This document shows, piece after piece, positions 22,758 through 34,141 of a stretch of 64,000 nucleotides of DNA. The translations under genes were made by a program, and so were the position numbers. Source of the DNA: Akebia trifoliata. Lineage: Eukaryota > Streptophyta > Magnoliopsida > Ranunculales > Lardizabalaceae. The notes under the pieces are model-generated. The model was not told the origin of the DNA, did not search any database, and saw only the letters and a list, made by a program, of their open reading frames with translations. Position 1 is the first letter of the stretch. Each line of letters begins with the position of its first letter. Location: the NCBI GenBank assembly GCA_017979445.1, contig CM030718.1:16656760-16720759 (forward strand). Reading direction: 5' to 3'.

Positions 22758-24249
22758 AAGACTAGGGATGAAAAGTTGAAACCCTATCATGAGTATTTGC
22801 TAAACTTAGTCAGTAAGTTTAAAGCTATCATATTCCATCACCTGTCAAGGGAAGATAACAGATTTGCTGACTCCTTAGCAACTTTATCTTCAATGATCCA
22901 TTTGCCTCCTGGCATGGAATTAAGGCCAATCACGGTTGAAGTCAAAAATAAACCCGCGTACTGCCATCAAATCAACATTGCTACTCGACTACCCGATGGA
23001 AAGCCATGGTACACAGATATAAAGAAAATGTTGGAAAAACAAGAATTCCCGGAAGAAGCATCGAGGAAAGAACGACAGACCCTACTAAGATTAGCATCTC
23101 AATTTATCCTGTGCGCGGGAAGCTTATACAAAAGGTCTTATGATGGGATTCACTTGTCGTGTGTTGATGAATATCAAGCTGAACAAATAATGATTGAACT
23201 ACATTCAGGAGAATGTGACCCTCACATGAGTGGGAAAATGTTAGCCAAGAAGATTATGAGACAAGGATACTACTGGCCCACGATGGAAACAGATTGTCAT
23301 CACATGGTCAAAACTTGTCATAAGTGCCAAATACATGCGAACCTGATACATGTGCCACCATCTCAATTAGTGGGTCTGACCTCACCATGGCCTTTCTCAG
23401 TCTGGGAAATTGACATTATTGATAAAATATCACCTAAGGCATCGAACGGGCACGAATACATTCTGGTTGCCATCGATTATTTTACCAAATGGGTTTGAAG
23501 CTTGCCTCTTAGTCCTCACTGTGTCTCGAGTTGCAAGTTTATTCAAACGAACCTCATCAGTCGATATGGGGTACCTTCAGAGTTGATGTCTGATAACGGG
23601 TCACACTTCAAAGCTGAGGTTATTAAATTGTGTTCAAAGTTTAAAATCTCACACCATAAATCATCTCCTTACCGACCTCAGACTAATGGAGTAGTCGAAG
23701 CAGCTAATAAGAATATTAAGACTATCCTCAGAAAAATGTGTCAATCACATCGAGATTGGTTAGAAAAACTGCCATTTGCATTATGGGCATATCGAACCTC
23801 AATTTGATCTTCCACCGGAGCTACTCCCTACTCCTTAGTATATGGTATGGAAGCAGTCTTGCCAGTTGAAATGGAGATTCCATCTCTCAGGGTTCTGTTA
23901 GAAAGTCAGTTGTCAGAAGCAGACTGGGTTTGCCAACGGTATGAAGAGTTGAATTTGATCGAGGAAAAACGACTGAGAGCGTTGTATCATAAGCAAGCTT
24001 ATCAAAGAAGAGTCGCCCGTGCGTTTGACAAGAAAATCAAGGCCCGTCACTTACAAGTCGGGGATTTAGTACTCAAAGAGAACAGGGCAACTATTTTTGA
24101 TCCCAGGGGGAAGTTCAAACCAAATTGGGGAGGTCCGTTCATCGTCAAAGAAATATTACCAGGAAAAAGCTGTCAGACTTCAAGATCATGATGGAATCGA
24201 GTTACCAGAACCAACCAACCTTGACCAAATCAAACGGTACTACATTTAA
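22758..24249 (+). pseudogene. E4 integrase
   Basis: Starting with the RNase H tail (NRFADSLATLSSM), it continues through the HHCC zinc finger (ELHSGECDPHMSG, then CHKCQIHANLI) and the core: WEIDIIDKISPKAS (Asp), MSDNGSHFKAEV (Asp) and PQTNGVVEAANK (Glu). The C-terminal domain has RHLQVGDLVLKEN and FKPNWGGPFIV. Breaks are a stop at 23,499, a stop near 23,805 and a frameshift near 24,165 before the natural end at about 24,249. The catalytic triad itself is intact. Homologous to the integrases of E2 and E3. Confidence 0.9.
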
Positions 24250-24395
24250 GGAGGCCATCTTTGGCCGAATCAATTTCCTTGCTACCCAGTTCATTATTTC
24301 CTTTCTCAGCCCTTTGCAGCCTTTTCAACAAAAAAAAAAATTATGCCTTTTATTTCTCAGCCCAATCACTTAACCTAGGGGAGGGAAGATTCGAA

Positions 24396-24434
24396 CTACG
24401 TTTTGGTCTGATCCCAAAATTTTGGGGTACGTAG
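24396..24434 (+). promoter_or_regulatory. Nested palindrome just after pol (CTACGT...ACGTAG)
   Basis: CTACGT (24,396-24,401) pairs with ACGTAG (24,429-24,434). Between them, CCCAAAATTTTGGG at 24,413-24,426 is a perfect palindrome. The surrounding words (TTTGGTCTGATCCC and TACGTAGGCAACC) recur after pol in many plant Tat-type elements. The role is unknown. Confidence 0.7.
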
Positions 24435-24762
24435 GCAACCTGAGAAGTTACTTCAGGCCCGACCACATCAAAATAAAAAAATATATTTTCCCACACAATA
24501 AAAAAAATCAAGAAAAAAATTCAAAAGAAAAAAATTGTCAAAGTGGGAAAGAAAATTCAAGAAAAAAGAAAATAATTTAAAAGGAAATGTCACATAAGGG
24601 CATTTAGATTTTTGAGCCTCAAAATCCCTTTCTTTTTATACCCAGTCCTAAGCCTACCTATAAAAGTCCTCCTAAGTACCATGCGAAAAGTCAATGGAGA
24701 TAGCTAAGCATGATCAAACAGCAACTCCAGAAGTTCAGAAGAGAAGAAAAAGATAATAAAAA

Positions 24763-24990
24763 AATGATAAGGCCTGCTAAGTTGAAAACCTGAAAAGGGC
24801 GACTTAGGCAAAAATTAAGGCAAGCTCGCAAGGTTGAAAATCTGAAAAGATAATTTTCACAACAATCAGAGCAAAGAAAAAAAAAAGAGCTCGCTAGATC
24901 GAAAACCTGAAAAGGCGATCTAGGCAAAAACTAGAGCAAGCTCGCTAGATTGAAAACCTGAAAAGGCGATCTAGGCAAAAATTAGAGCAA
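24763..24990 (+). repeat. Tandem repeat of 60-70 bp in E4 3' region
   Basis: Units of the form GCTCGCTAGAT-GAAAACCTGAAAAGGCGATCTAGGCAAAAA recur about four times with drift. The last two are nearly identical. GATCTAG/CTAGATC halves give each unit dyad character. Non-coding. Confidence 0.75.
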
Positions 24991-25650
24991 TAAAGAAAAA
25001 ATAGAAGAAAATACCAAGCTGAGAGCGATCCGAGCTGAAATATCAGAAATCCGAATAAGCAAGTTTAATACTTAGCTTAAATCAGGCATCAACTCAGAAG
25101 CCACAAGTATCTTGTTTATGATCGATCTGAAAATTTTTTACTCCCCCAAGTGAACCAAGGGAGATAAGGGTGAATTCTATGATGAGACTCGAAAGGAAAT
25201 AATTTTGTACTCTTGAGCCTGACTCAAAAACCTTCAATAAAATTAATAAAAATTAAAAGTTGAGTCTTTATTGCGCTTGTGGTAATCAAGTATTTGCTTT
25301 TGAACAATGTTAATCCTAAAAGATAATGAGAACCCCAAATTTAAGGTTACCCTCTTGATAACAGTTTTTTTTGAAAAACTTTTGAGGTTCAAGAGAAATG
25401 AAAACTCAGGTTTTAAATTCATAAAATTGTTTTATAAATCCTTGAGGTTCAAACAAAAGCATTTTGGATCTCACATAAGAGATATTGCATTCTTTCGTTC
25501 CCCAGATTCTTTTCCAGATTCAATCATTCCTGGAATCGATCATTTCTCTTCCAGATTTATTCATTCTCCGATTCGTTCTAATCAGTTTTCTCCAAATTCG
25601 TTCATTTTTTTCCAAAATTCATTCATTCCTCTACCAGTTTTGCTCAGTTG

Positions 25651-26250
25651 CCGCCAAGGGTTATCTTGGATTTTGCTCAGTTGCCGCCAAGGGTTATCTT
25701 GGATTTTGCTCAGTTGCCGCCAAGGGTTAACTTGGATTTTGCTCAGTTGCCGCCAAGGGTTATCTTGGATTTTGCTCAGTTGTCGCCAAGGGTTAACTTG
25801 GATTTTGCTCAGTTTCCGCCAAGGGTTATCTTGGATTTTGCTCAGTCTCCGCCAAGGGTTATCTTGGATTTTGCTCAGTTGCCGCCAAGGGTTATCTTGG
25901 ATTTTGCTCAGTTTCCGCCAAGGGTTATCTTGGATTTTGCTCAGTTGCTGCCAAGGGTTATCTTGGATTTTGCTCAGTCTTCGCCAAGGGTTATCTTGGA
26001 TTTTGCTCAGTCTCCGCCAAGGGTTATCTTGGATTTTGCTCAGTTGCCGTCAAGGGTTATCTTGGATTTTGCTCAGTTGCCGCCAAGGGTTATCTTGGAT
26101 TTTGCTCAGATACCGCCGAGGGTTTTCTCGGAACTATGCTCAGTTACCACCGAGGGTTTTCTCGGAACTATGCTCAGTTACCGCCGAGGGTTTTCTCGGA
26201 ACTATGCTCAGATGCCGTCGAGGGTTTTTCTCGGAATTATGCTCAGTTTA
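25651..26250 (+). repeat. 33-bp minisatellite, about 18 units
   Basis: About 14 units of TTGCCGCCAAGGGTTATCTT plus GGATTTTGCTCAG run from 25,651 to 26,112, followed by about four diverged units built on CCGCCGAGGGTTTTCTCGG. The period is 33 bp, so all three plus-strand frames stay open for long stretches; the apparent 11-residue repeat proteins are a by-product. AAGGGTTATCTT and CGAGGGTTTTCTCG contain short inverted halves (CCAAG/CTTGG, CCGAG/CTCGG). Confidence 0.9.
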
Positions 26251-26550
26251 TGCTGAGATTATATTCAAATTATGCTCAAATTATGCTCAGATTTTAAATC
26301 ACACACTTGCACAGTTGTCACATTAGTTAAGGAGAATTTTTTTAAAAATTCAAGGATCTGACACCGTCAGTGAGAGTTTGCGCTCAAGGACCTGACAACC
26401 TTTTAATTCGGGGAGAGCTTTACCTTCAAGGATCCGATCACCCTGACGAATTGCTGAATCAGACTGCAAAATGAACTGTCACTAGCTTTGGCATTCAGAT
26501 ATCCCACTATCTACCAAAATAGATTTGCTATCTAGTTTGCTTCAACCCTC

Positions 26551-26567
26551 TGCCAAAGAGGGGCATC
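26551..26567 (+). promoter_or_regulatory. E4 polypurine tract
   Basis: TGCCAAAGAGGGGCATC lies directly before the LTR start TGTAGACACC. The same AAAGAGGGGC core is found on the minus strand in E3 (49,853-49,868) and, slightly changed, in E2 (28,565-28,580). Confidence 0.85.
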
Positions 26568-28304
26568 TGTAGACACCCCATTTTAGCACTCGCCTGATTA
26601 ATCAACTCGTCAATCCGATTGCAATGATTTCCAATGATGGATGTGTATTCTGTTGCTTTATTTTGTTATTAGATGTGTTTCAGAAATCCGGATGAGGTAT
26701 CTCGAACTGACAAAACCTTAGAAACCACGCTACGCTAGGAAAATACGACTCTAGATACTTAGAAATCATCATCTTGCAGACCAAAAAGAAACTTCACGAT
26801 TAAAAATCACTAAAAAATTACAAAATTACCAAAATACCCCTAACCTCAAAACAACCTTAGAGCCTACGTTACGCTTAGGTAAACTCTCTTGAACACATAA
26901 AATAACAAATCGGAACCAAATAAATCATTTCACCAATTTTAACAGAATTTGACAAAATTACGAAAATGCCCCTCATAAAGTTCATGACCATTTCACACAA
27001 AAAATTTCATAAATGACACAAACTAATATTTCCATTGAATTCTTTACGAAAAACCGATTCTAAAACATCCTACAACATTAAAAACCGACTTAAAACGTGA
27101 AAAGTCCTCTCCGGGGGTAAAACGGTAATTTCACCATTTTCATAATTAAACATTTCGAAATTTATAAATAAAACAATAAATAATTAAAGTGAAACATTAA
27201 TGAAATTAATTTAAAATTTTGAATCGAAGAAATCGATCAATCGGGCTTTCAAGTAAAATTGTTGAGGGTTCGTGAGATATTTTTTTAAGGACCCCTCCAT
27301 TTGGGGGTCCAGAGAATTAAAGAAATAATAGATGGGGTTCTCCAAAAATTAAAAGTAAATCAAGCAAGACTGAAGTCAAGGTATTAAAGTCAATCAAGTG
27401 AGACTGAAGTCAAAATTAAAGTCTATTAAGCAAGACTGAAGTCAAGATATTAAAAATCAATCAATTAAGACTAAAGTCAAAACATTAAAAGTCAATCAAA
27501 TACGACCAAAAGTCATAATAGAGTTCTAATTAAATAATAACTCAATCAAATAGAGTTCTAACTTAAAAAAATTCTACCTAAAACAATTATAATTAAAACA
27601 CAATTCTACCTAAAACAATTTTAACTAAAACACAACTGTAATTAAAAGATCTCTAATTAAACACTAACTCTATCCAAATCAACCTTAAAAAAATTCTATA
27701 AATAGAGGTGCTCACACCCTATTTTCGTATCAAATCATAAACCCTAAGAGAAGTAGGTTTAGAAGCTCCCCTAGCCCCTATAAACCCTAGTTTTGGAGCC
27801 CTAACTCTTTACCTAACATCCCCCCTTCAATTTTAGTCTAGAAAACGCCTAAAAGCCCTCCAAAAACACCCCCAAATCCGTAACAAACTTGAAGAGTTCA
27901 GATTCAGAAACAAGGAGATACCTTGATTTAGGAGATCCGAAGTCAAATCCGGAGACAGAACGAAGCAAGGGAGCACGGTACAAGGAGCTCTTTTGTCAGA
28001 TCTGAGGGAACCAAGTCCTTGCCATCGGAAAGGTGAATTTTTATTCTTATTTATTTTTATCTAGGTTTTAGCAATGTGATATTTGGGAAGTTAGTAGAGA
28101 CCGGCTTTGGCCGGGCGGGGTTGGTGCCTAACACCTTCCAACCCCGTAACTTGATCCCCGAATTCAGATTTTTTATGGTAGATTAGTTCTTTTTATCCAT
28201 GTTAGAGTCAGTTTGGTTCCTAGACCATAATAACTAGGTGGCGACTCCCAAACCTCAAGAGTCAAAAGCGGATCCGCGCACCCCGCAGATCGAGGGCGCT
28301 TTCA
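26568..28304 (+). mobile_element. E4 3' LTR (family A)
   Basis: It starts TGTAGACACCCC and ends GGGCGCTTTCA, 1737 bp. It is homologous along its length to the solo LTR at 411-2164. TATA box TATAAATA is at 27,697-27,704. The 3' part contains CTAGGTGGCGACTCCC at about 28,235, resembling the primer-binding region of related elements. It is attached to the polypurine tract and internal region on its left. Confidence 0.93.
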
Positions 28305-28564
28305 GTAGCGTTTTGGGCCTTTAAGGCCCGTTGGCCTACTTTGTCGAAAAATCGATGTTTTGAATGGAGTAGGGTAGATGGGTGCATGTCGAATCCTTTT
28401 AGGGGACCTACTTAACCATTGAGAGGTGTTAGAGGCTTCGATTTGACAAGAATGTTGGATTTTTAGTGCTTTGGGCCTTTGATGCCCATTGGCCAAATTT
28501 ATCGGAAAAACATTATTTTTGGGGCCCTTTGGAATGAGGGTCCGTTCAAATTGAGGTGTCTACA
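28305..28564 (-). mobile_element. E2 3' LTR, first 260 bp
   Basis: On the minus strand it begins TGTAGACACCTCAATTTG right after the polypurine tract. It is cut at 28,304 by the E4 LTR. The remaining LTR would lie beyond the unseen left end of E4. Two copies of a TTGGGCCTTT-A-GCCC-TTGGCC block (about 28,312 and 28,471) lie inside. Confidence 0.75.
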
Positions 28565-28580
28565 GCTGCCCTTCTTTGTA
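28565..28580 (-). promoter_or_regulatory. E2 polypurine tract
   Basis: The minus strand reads CAAAGAAGGGCAGC and then the LTR start TGTAGACACC. It matches the tract of E3 with a single G to A change. Confidence 0.75.
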
Positions 28581-29050
28581 GGAATTGGGTGCAAACAACT
28601 GCAAAGAATAGACTAAAAACCCTATTTGTACGGGTCCGACGAAATTTTGTAAGATACAACTTCAAATTACCGGTTGAATTGATACCTTTTGTAAAAAATG
28701 GTTACTCAAGCACGGGGTTTGACAGAATTACCTTATTGATTCCTTGGCCTCGATGGCGCGGAGCTCGTGTGAGACCTTGGATTTGATGAAGATTTAGTGA
28801 TTTTTGAAATATAGGTATTTCTTGATCATGTTTTAACAAATCAAACTTGAGTGCAACTCGAAAAGATTTTGAAAATTTTCTGATTTTTTCGATTTTTGAT
28901 TTTTTGATTTTTTTGGTTTTTTTTTTATCTTTTTGGTTTCTTTTTTTATTTTTTGGTTTCTTTTTTTATTTTTTGATTTCTTGGGTTTTTATTTGATTTT
29001 TTTATTCTTTAGATTTTTATTTGATTTTTTCGATTTTTGCTCATTGACTA

Positions 29051-29226
29051 ATCCGTGTTTGAGGTATGGATAGCATTTGGAACGATTTCATCCGTATTTG
29101 AAACACGGATAGCATTTCCGACTCCTTTATCCGTGTTGGAGGCACGGTTGCAACCAAATTCCCCTTATCCGTGCTAGTGACACGGACGACATACTCTTTG
29201 TCTTACCCGTACTGGTAGCACGGACC
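29051..29226 (+). promoter_or_regulatory. Five-palindrome array 1, upstream of antisense gene 1
   Basis: Five 21-nt imperfect palindromes of the form ATCCGTG-N7-CACGGAT start at 29,051, 29,090, 29,129, 29,167 and 29,205, a period of 38-40 bp. T-rich spacers separate them. The array ends in GGACCAGTATGAATTT, which is also the end of the arrays at 34,142 and 46,380. It is followed by a CT-rich leader at about 29,260-29,340. T-rich low-complexity DNA (28,860-29,035) precedes it. Promoter or binding-site function is inferred from position only. Confidence 0.85.
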
Positions 29227-29259
29227 AGTATGAATTTCAAACAATAAAGCCTTCGCGCC

Positions 29260-31130
29260 CTTCCATTTTCTCCTTCTTCTTCGCTTTCTTTCGGTTTTTC
29301 TTTCTCTCTGGCAACTTTTGACGATTCTTCTCCTTATCCCTTCATGATTTCGTTGATTTAAACCTTTGGTGGACCGGTTTGGAACAATTTGGAGTGCTCA
29401 TATTTGGTTTAGACGTTTCGAAGGCTCAAAAGGTTTGAGTAAGCTTTGACTTCACATCAAGGTGAGTTTTTCTTTTTAATTTTTCCTCATCTTTCTTGAT
29501 TGTTTGGTATGAGAATCATCTTGTGTAAGTTACCCCATTCATGTACACTTTCCTTTTCCTTATTATCGCAAGAGAACCTGTACCTTTCGATTGATTTCTC
29601 CTTTCCTTTATGATTTTTTTTTCTTTCCACTATAATCACATGTGCACCTTGATTTTTAAATTTTCCCTTTCGTCACACACCATGTTATATTGTATCATTC
29701 CATGAGAATTACATGTTTTAATTTTCTTATTGTCCTTTTTATGCCTTCCTTTTATGATTGATTTGGTTTTACGATTGGCATGGTATGGGTGTAATGATGG
29801 TGGGTGTAATGATGGTGGGGTGGCATTGAATATGGGTGCTGTTTTGACTGATTGGGGTGTTAGTTTATGGATTAGGGGTTGGGTATTGGTTTGGTTGAAT
29901 TGGGATCGAGTTCTGATGGTGGTGGATAACGGGCATTTAGAAGAAGATAGGTCGGGTTAGGTGGATGAACTTTCTGGTTTGGGTTCACAATGGCTTAGAG
30001 TTCATGATGGTATGTTGGATGGGTAGAAAAGGTAGGAATCGCTAGTTATGAGTGATGGCTTGGATAGTTGGTTTACTTGGGGAACTACATGGGGTTGTTA
30101 GGTTTGTTTAGGGACTTTTGAAAGGTGGGCTGCGATTTGGATTGTTGAGGAATCGTTTGGATGAAGATTTGGGCTGATTATGAACTGTCTTGGAGTGGGT
30201 GTTGAGGGTGGTTTTAGGGGTTGGGCTAGGCGTGGCCTAGGTTTATTTTGGAGGTAAAAGGTTGAGGGTGGATAGGGAGTCATCTTGGGACTGGTTTGGG
30301 TAATAGGGCTGTTTAATGGGTTTGGATTTAGAGTTTGGCTTCAACGAAAATGGTCTGGAGTGAGGATGCAGACTGTCAACGGGATTGAGATGGGAGCGAA
30401 TCGATTTTTGCCTATGTTAACATGCTTTTGATTTACTTTTCATGCTTGTTGTACTTCTTTTCGCTCATTTTTTCTTGACCACTATGACGGGTCTCGAACA
30501 CCCGTACTTAACACCTTGCCATATTGTAATGATTGGTTGGCTGAGTCCCAGACATAGTCTTGGTTGGATAGGAGGGATTTGTGTAGGTTTGGACCGGGTT
30601 TGGCTATGTTTAGTGGGTGGACTGGATTGGTTAGGTTGATTTGGGTTGATTGGTGGGATTGGGTGGATGGGTTTGACTTAGCTGTAATTGGGTTTGATTA
30701 GGTTGGATAGGTGTGACTGAGCTAACTGGATTTTGACCAAGTTGGCTGGGTTTAATAGGTTTCGGACTAGGCAGGATTGGCTTAGATTGAATTGGTTTAG
30801 ACTGGGTTTTAAGTTGAGTTGACCTAGGTTTGACTTTGGTGGAATGGGTTTGATAGGTTTGACTTAAATGGACTAGGTTTGACTTAGTTAGGTTGGGTTT
30901 GACTCACGTTGATTGGGTTTGACTTAGGTGGACTGAGGTGACTCGAGTTGACTTGGTCTTGGGTGAACTGGGTTGACTAGGTTTTGGTTGCGTTGGATTG
31001 GATTTGATTGGGTTGGACAAGCTTGACTCAAATTTTATTGGATTAGCTTCACCGAGATACGTGATCATAGGATTTTTGCATTGTTGATTGATCACATGGC
31101 GATTTGCAAATGGGTAGAGAGAGGAAGAGC
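29260..31130 (+). other. Leader, candidate 5' intron and G/T-rich repeats before antisense gene 1
   Basis: A CT-rich stretch (29,265-29,340) is followed by CACATCAAGGTGAGTTT at about 29,453, a good splice donor. From about 29,770 to 31,030 the plus strand is an imperfect G/T-rich repeat based on words such as GGGTTTGACTTAGGT and GGTTGACT. No coding sequence was seen. It may be a long 5' intron of the gene beginning near 31,137. Confidence 0.45.
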
Positions 31131-31136
31131 TGAGTA

Positions 31137-33677
31137 GTGCATTCTTCTGATGAGGAGGAGGAAGCGAGGCCTCGGACTCGGGACCGTTTCGCTTTAGGGT
31201 CTGGCGTAGCTACTGAGTATGGTTGGCTGAGACAGCCTTCACGGAGGCTGGATTCAGCTTCAGTGGCAGTGGTGGTAGAGGTCGACGTGGTGGTCGAGGC
31301 CGAGCGGATAGGGCCGTAGGTACCGGCAGAGTCGGTAGAAAGGTTCCCAGGGTGGAGATCCCTGCGGAGGAGAGTGACAGGATTCCAGATACCTCTCTTC
31401 TCCGAGGATTAAGGAGGCATGTCTCTATGCTTGTTCGATTGGACATTCCTACCCTATCCATCAGCCAGTTTTCGTGGGAGGTGGAGCACCTTTTTATCGA
31501 CTGCTGCCCTATTTTCTGACGAGATCAGGACATAATTTGTTGCAGTAGGCGTTGGAGCCTTCATGCTGATACTGTCTTTCAATGAGGATCGACCCCTGTT
31601 TCTAGCCATGGTAGAGAGATGGTTTCCAGCGACCCATTCATTCCATATACCAGAGGTGGAGATAGGCATCAGGCCTTCGGATTTCATGGCGATTACGGGC
31701 ATTGCTATGGATGGGGAGCCTCTGCCCTTGGCTATGCTATCTATCCAAGAGGTGGGCGAGCTATTAGGCATCACCAGAGTCCCTGCCTCCATGGTGGGGA
31801 AGCAGGGCAGGATTAACACCGAGGTGTTGATGGGTTTGCTGCTGATCGAGGGAGAGGATGGAACCCCTCACCCTTATCGAGAGAGATCAGCCCGGTTTGG
31901 AGATAAAGACTTCGACATTATTTTCCGTATTTGCTTCCTTCTCCTCATCGGCAGCTGTTTCTTCTTGGAGGATGATTCTTCTGTTTCCACCACATTCCTC
32001 TTCGTCATGCGTGATATCGACTACATTGGCAATTTCGATTGGGGTAGCCTCATTTATGGCACTATTATGGCGGGTTTAGGCCGGGTCGTTGAGGGGATTA
32101 CCGCGCCCCGTGGAGCTGGGATCTCCACACGATTCTTCTGGCAGTTTATCGAGGTAAAACAAGTCCCTGTTTCGTTTTTTTTAGCTTATTCCTTCATATC
32201 TCGTTCATCGTTTGACGTTCTGCACCCTCTCTTTCAGATTTTTGTTCATGTTTATTTTCCCTTCTATCTACCCACTCGTCGCCACCTTGATGAGGGCTAT
32301 CCATTGGGTGCCTATTAGGCTACGAGATATGCCAGGGCTATTAGAAGCAGCCTTAGGAGTGCCCGAGCCCACATTGATCGGTGCGGGCTTCGAGATGTGA
32401 GTAATCTAGCCTTTCCTTTCTGTTTGACCTCGAAGCTATCCATATCTGTTATCTGACTATCTCTTTTGCAAATATTTTCTATTACTTTGCGAGATCTGCC
32501 CCGTACCGTTAGTGGGAGGCAAGAGGTGCAGAATGCCTATAGGCGTAACACTAGACGACAACGCTACCCCTACTTCATCGATGAGCAGAGATACACATTC
32601 TATCTAGGGGACGCTTGTTTTTTCAGCACGACGGGAGCCTTCGTATCCTTGTTGCTCCACCCGAGCCTATCTCGGGTGCGATGACAGTGGATGAGTATCT
32701 TCCCCAGGCGAGGGGTGTAGATGCTGCTGGACTGGTGAGAGGCGGTGACTATCAGGCATGGTTCAGAGAGGCCTCTATTGGGTGCATCATGCCTGCTGTC
32801 ACAGCCCGAGCTGGGATCACAGAGATCGGTGTGGTCTTTTTATAGGAACAAGCTGTCACGGTGCGTTCTTTCATTATCTTTTTTTTGTATAAATATCTGC
32901 GTTTCATTTTATCCTTGTATCACTTGTTCGATGTTCTTGCCATCAGGCTGATGATCATCGTCGCCTTCGAGAGGGCTACGACGTTATCGAGGCTCAAGCA
33001 GCAAGGGTAGTAGAGATGGAGAATAGGTAGAGGGCCTCTAGGGCAGAGGTAGAGGAGCAGGCTTCTCGGTTGGAGGAGCAGGAGACTCGCATCGAGGAGA
33101 AGGCTGCTAGGATTCATGAGTTGGAGCTAGAGAAGCCCCGCGGGAGTTTCGTTTCCAGGCCAAGATGGTATGCCACTTTCTGTTTCTTCTCCTCATTCCT
33201 ATGTAGGCTATAGCATATTTTTTTTATTTGTTCTGATTGATTTTCTCATGATTTTCTCAGGATTACTATCGACGCTGAGACGGAGCGAGTACCTCTGCGC
33301 GTCCTCCAACACCTCCCAGGGTAAGTATCTGCATTTTAGTTGTTCATTTCTTTGCATATCCTGTATATACTACTGCCTGCATTTGATTCATTTTGTTTCT
33401 TCCTTTTCAGGTCTCTCCCTCCACTGGCCCTGCTGTCCCCAGCGCTAATCTTGCGGGTACTACGGAGCAGGATGCTGCCCTGGACGTGGAGCTATTCTTT
33501 ACGGATTCAGAGGGACGGCTGCGGATGCACAGTCTACCTTCTTCCAGGGTGTCTAGCTCGGGTGCAGTGGCTGGATCTTCCTCTGGAGCGATCCCCGAGA
33601 CTCATAGTGCCCGGGATGATGCTCCCCCTCCATTTGATCCTTGTATATCTGACAAAATATTAGACATTTTGTATTAG
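31137..33677 (+). pseudogene. Antisense gene 1: plant-mobile-domain protein with coiled-coil-like tail, multi-exon
   Basis: It is opposite in direction to E2 pol. An acidic, then Arg/Gly-rich N-terminus (SDEEEEARPRTRD; GRGRRGGRGRAD) precedes a plant mobile domain: FLAMVERWFPATHSFHIPEV, then MAITGIAMDGEPLP and FGDKDFDIIFRICFLLLIG, on one open stretch 31,563 to about 32,152. Splice-like signals follow: GAGGTAAAAC at about 32,150, CTTTCAGATT at about 32,238. Later exons include a Glu/Arg-rich coiled-coil-like stretch (EEQASRLEEQETRIEEKAAR, about 33,045-33,105) and a Ser/Pro-rich end at 33,677. Stops occur at about 32,317 and 33,028, so this copy is broken. The family occurs both as host silencing factors (MAIN/MAIL1 type) and inside transposons. 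Confidence 0.7.
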
Positions 33678-34141
33678 TTTTCTTGGACATTGTGTATAGA
33701 CATTTCAAGCTTTTATATATATGTATGTATGCCCATATTTCACTGTATCTATCGTATTATGATCACGTGTGCAATTGATTCGAGTTCCTTGGCGTGATAT
33801 CCATCATTAGGGCTTTTGAGCCCTTTTGAGCGTTGTTGAGGCTACGGGCGGGTAAAGGGTGCGATTAGGGTCTCAAGGACCCTTCGAGTGTGCTCTTTGA
33901 GTCATTTGTGATCCACGGTGATTGAGGTGGTTCGTAGAGGCTTAACCTAGCCCCATATGATCTTGACGAGTTCCTATGTGCCCGATATATATCTTGAGAG
34001 TTTTGAACGCATTTATCGAGCATGTAGGAATTTCTATTATTTCCATGTGATTCTAGGGTAGCGATCCTCGAGATAACCATTATATAGTTCGGAATCATCA
34101 AAATCTTGAATAACTCAGTCCTCAATGCTTAAATTGTTCTA
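33678..34141 (+). other. Spacer between the two antisense genes
   Basis: This probably holds the 3' untranslated end of antisense gene 1 (TATATATATGTATGTATG at 33,712) and the upstream region of gene 2. No ORF was recognised. Confidence 0.4.

Larger units (their letters stand above)
22262..28304 (+). mobile_element. E4: 3' half of a Tat/Ogre-like retrotransposon with family A LTR
   Basis: Plus-strand order: Ty3-type RNase H end, archaeal-type RNase H, integrase, a long 3' non-coding region with two tandem-repeat blocks, polypurine tract, and full 3' LTR. The dual RNase H and the PPT/LTR start (AAAGAGGGGCATC then TGTAGACACC) place it near Ogre/Tat elements. The left part is lost at the gap. 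The right flank GTAGC (28,305-28,309) should be one half of its target duplication. It is inserted in the 3' LTR of E2. Confidence 0.85.

Noticed and set aside
25307..26326. Long ORF of 339 residues with repeated LLSCRQGLSWI
   Set aside because: It is a reading of the 33-bp minisatellite; all frames are open because the period is a multiple of three, and there is no domain or codon-bias support.
28235..28250. GTGGCGACTCCC near the end of family A LTRs as a primer-binding site
   Set aside because: It lies inside the LTR, upstream of the TTTCA terminus, in every copy, so it is not at the primer-binding position.
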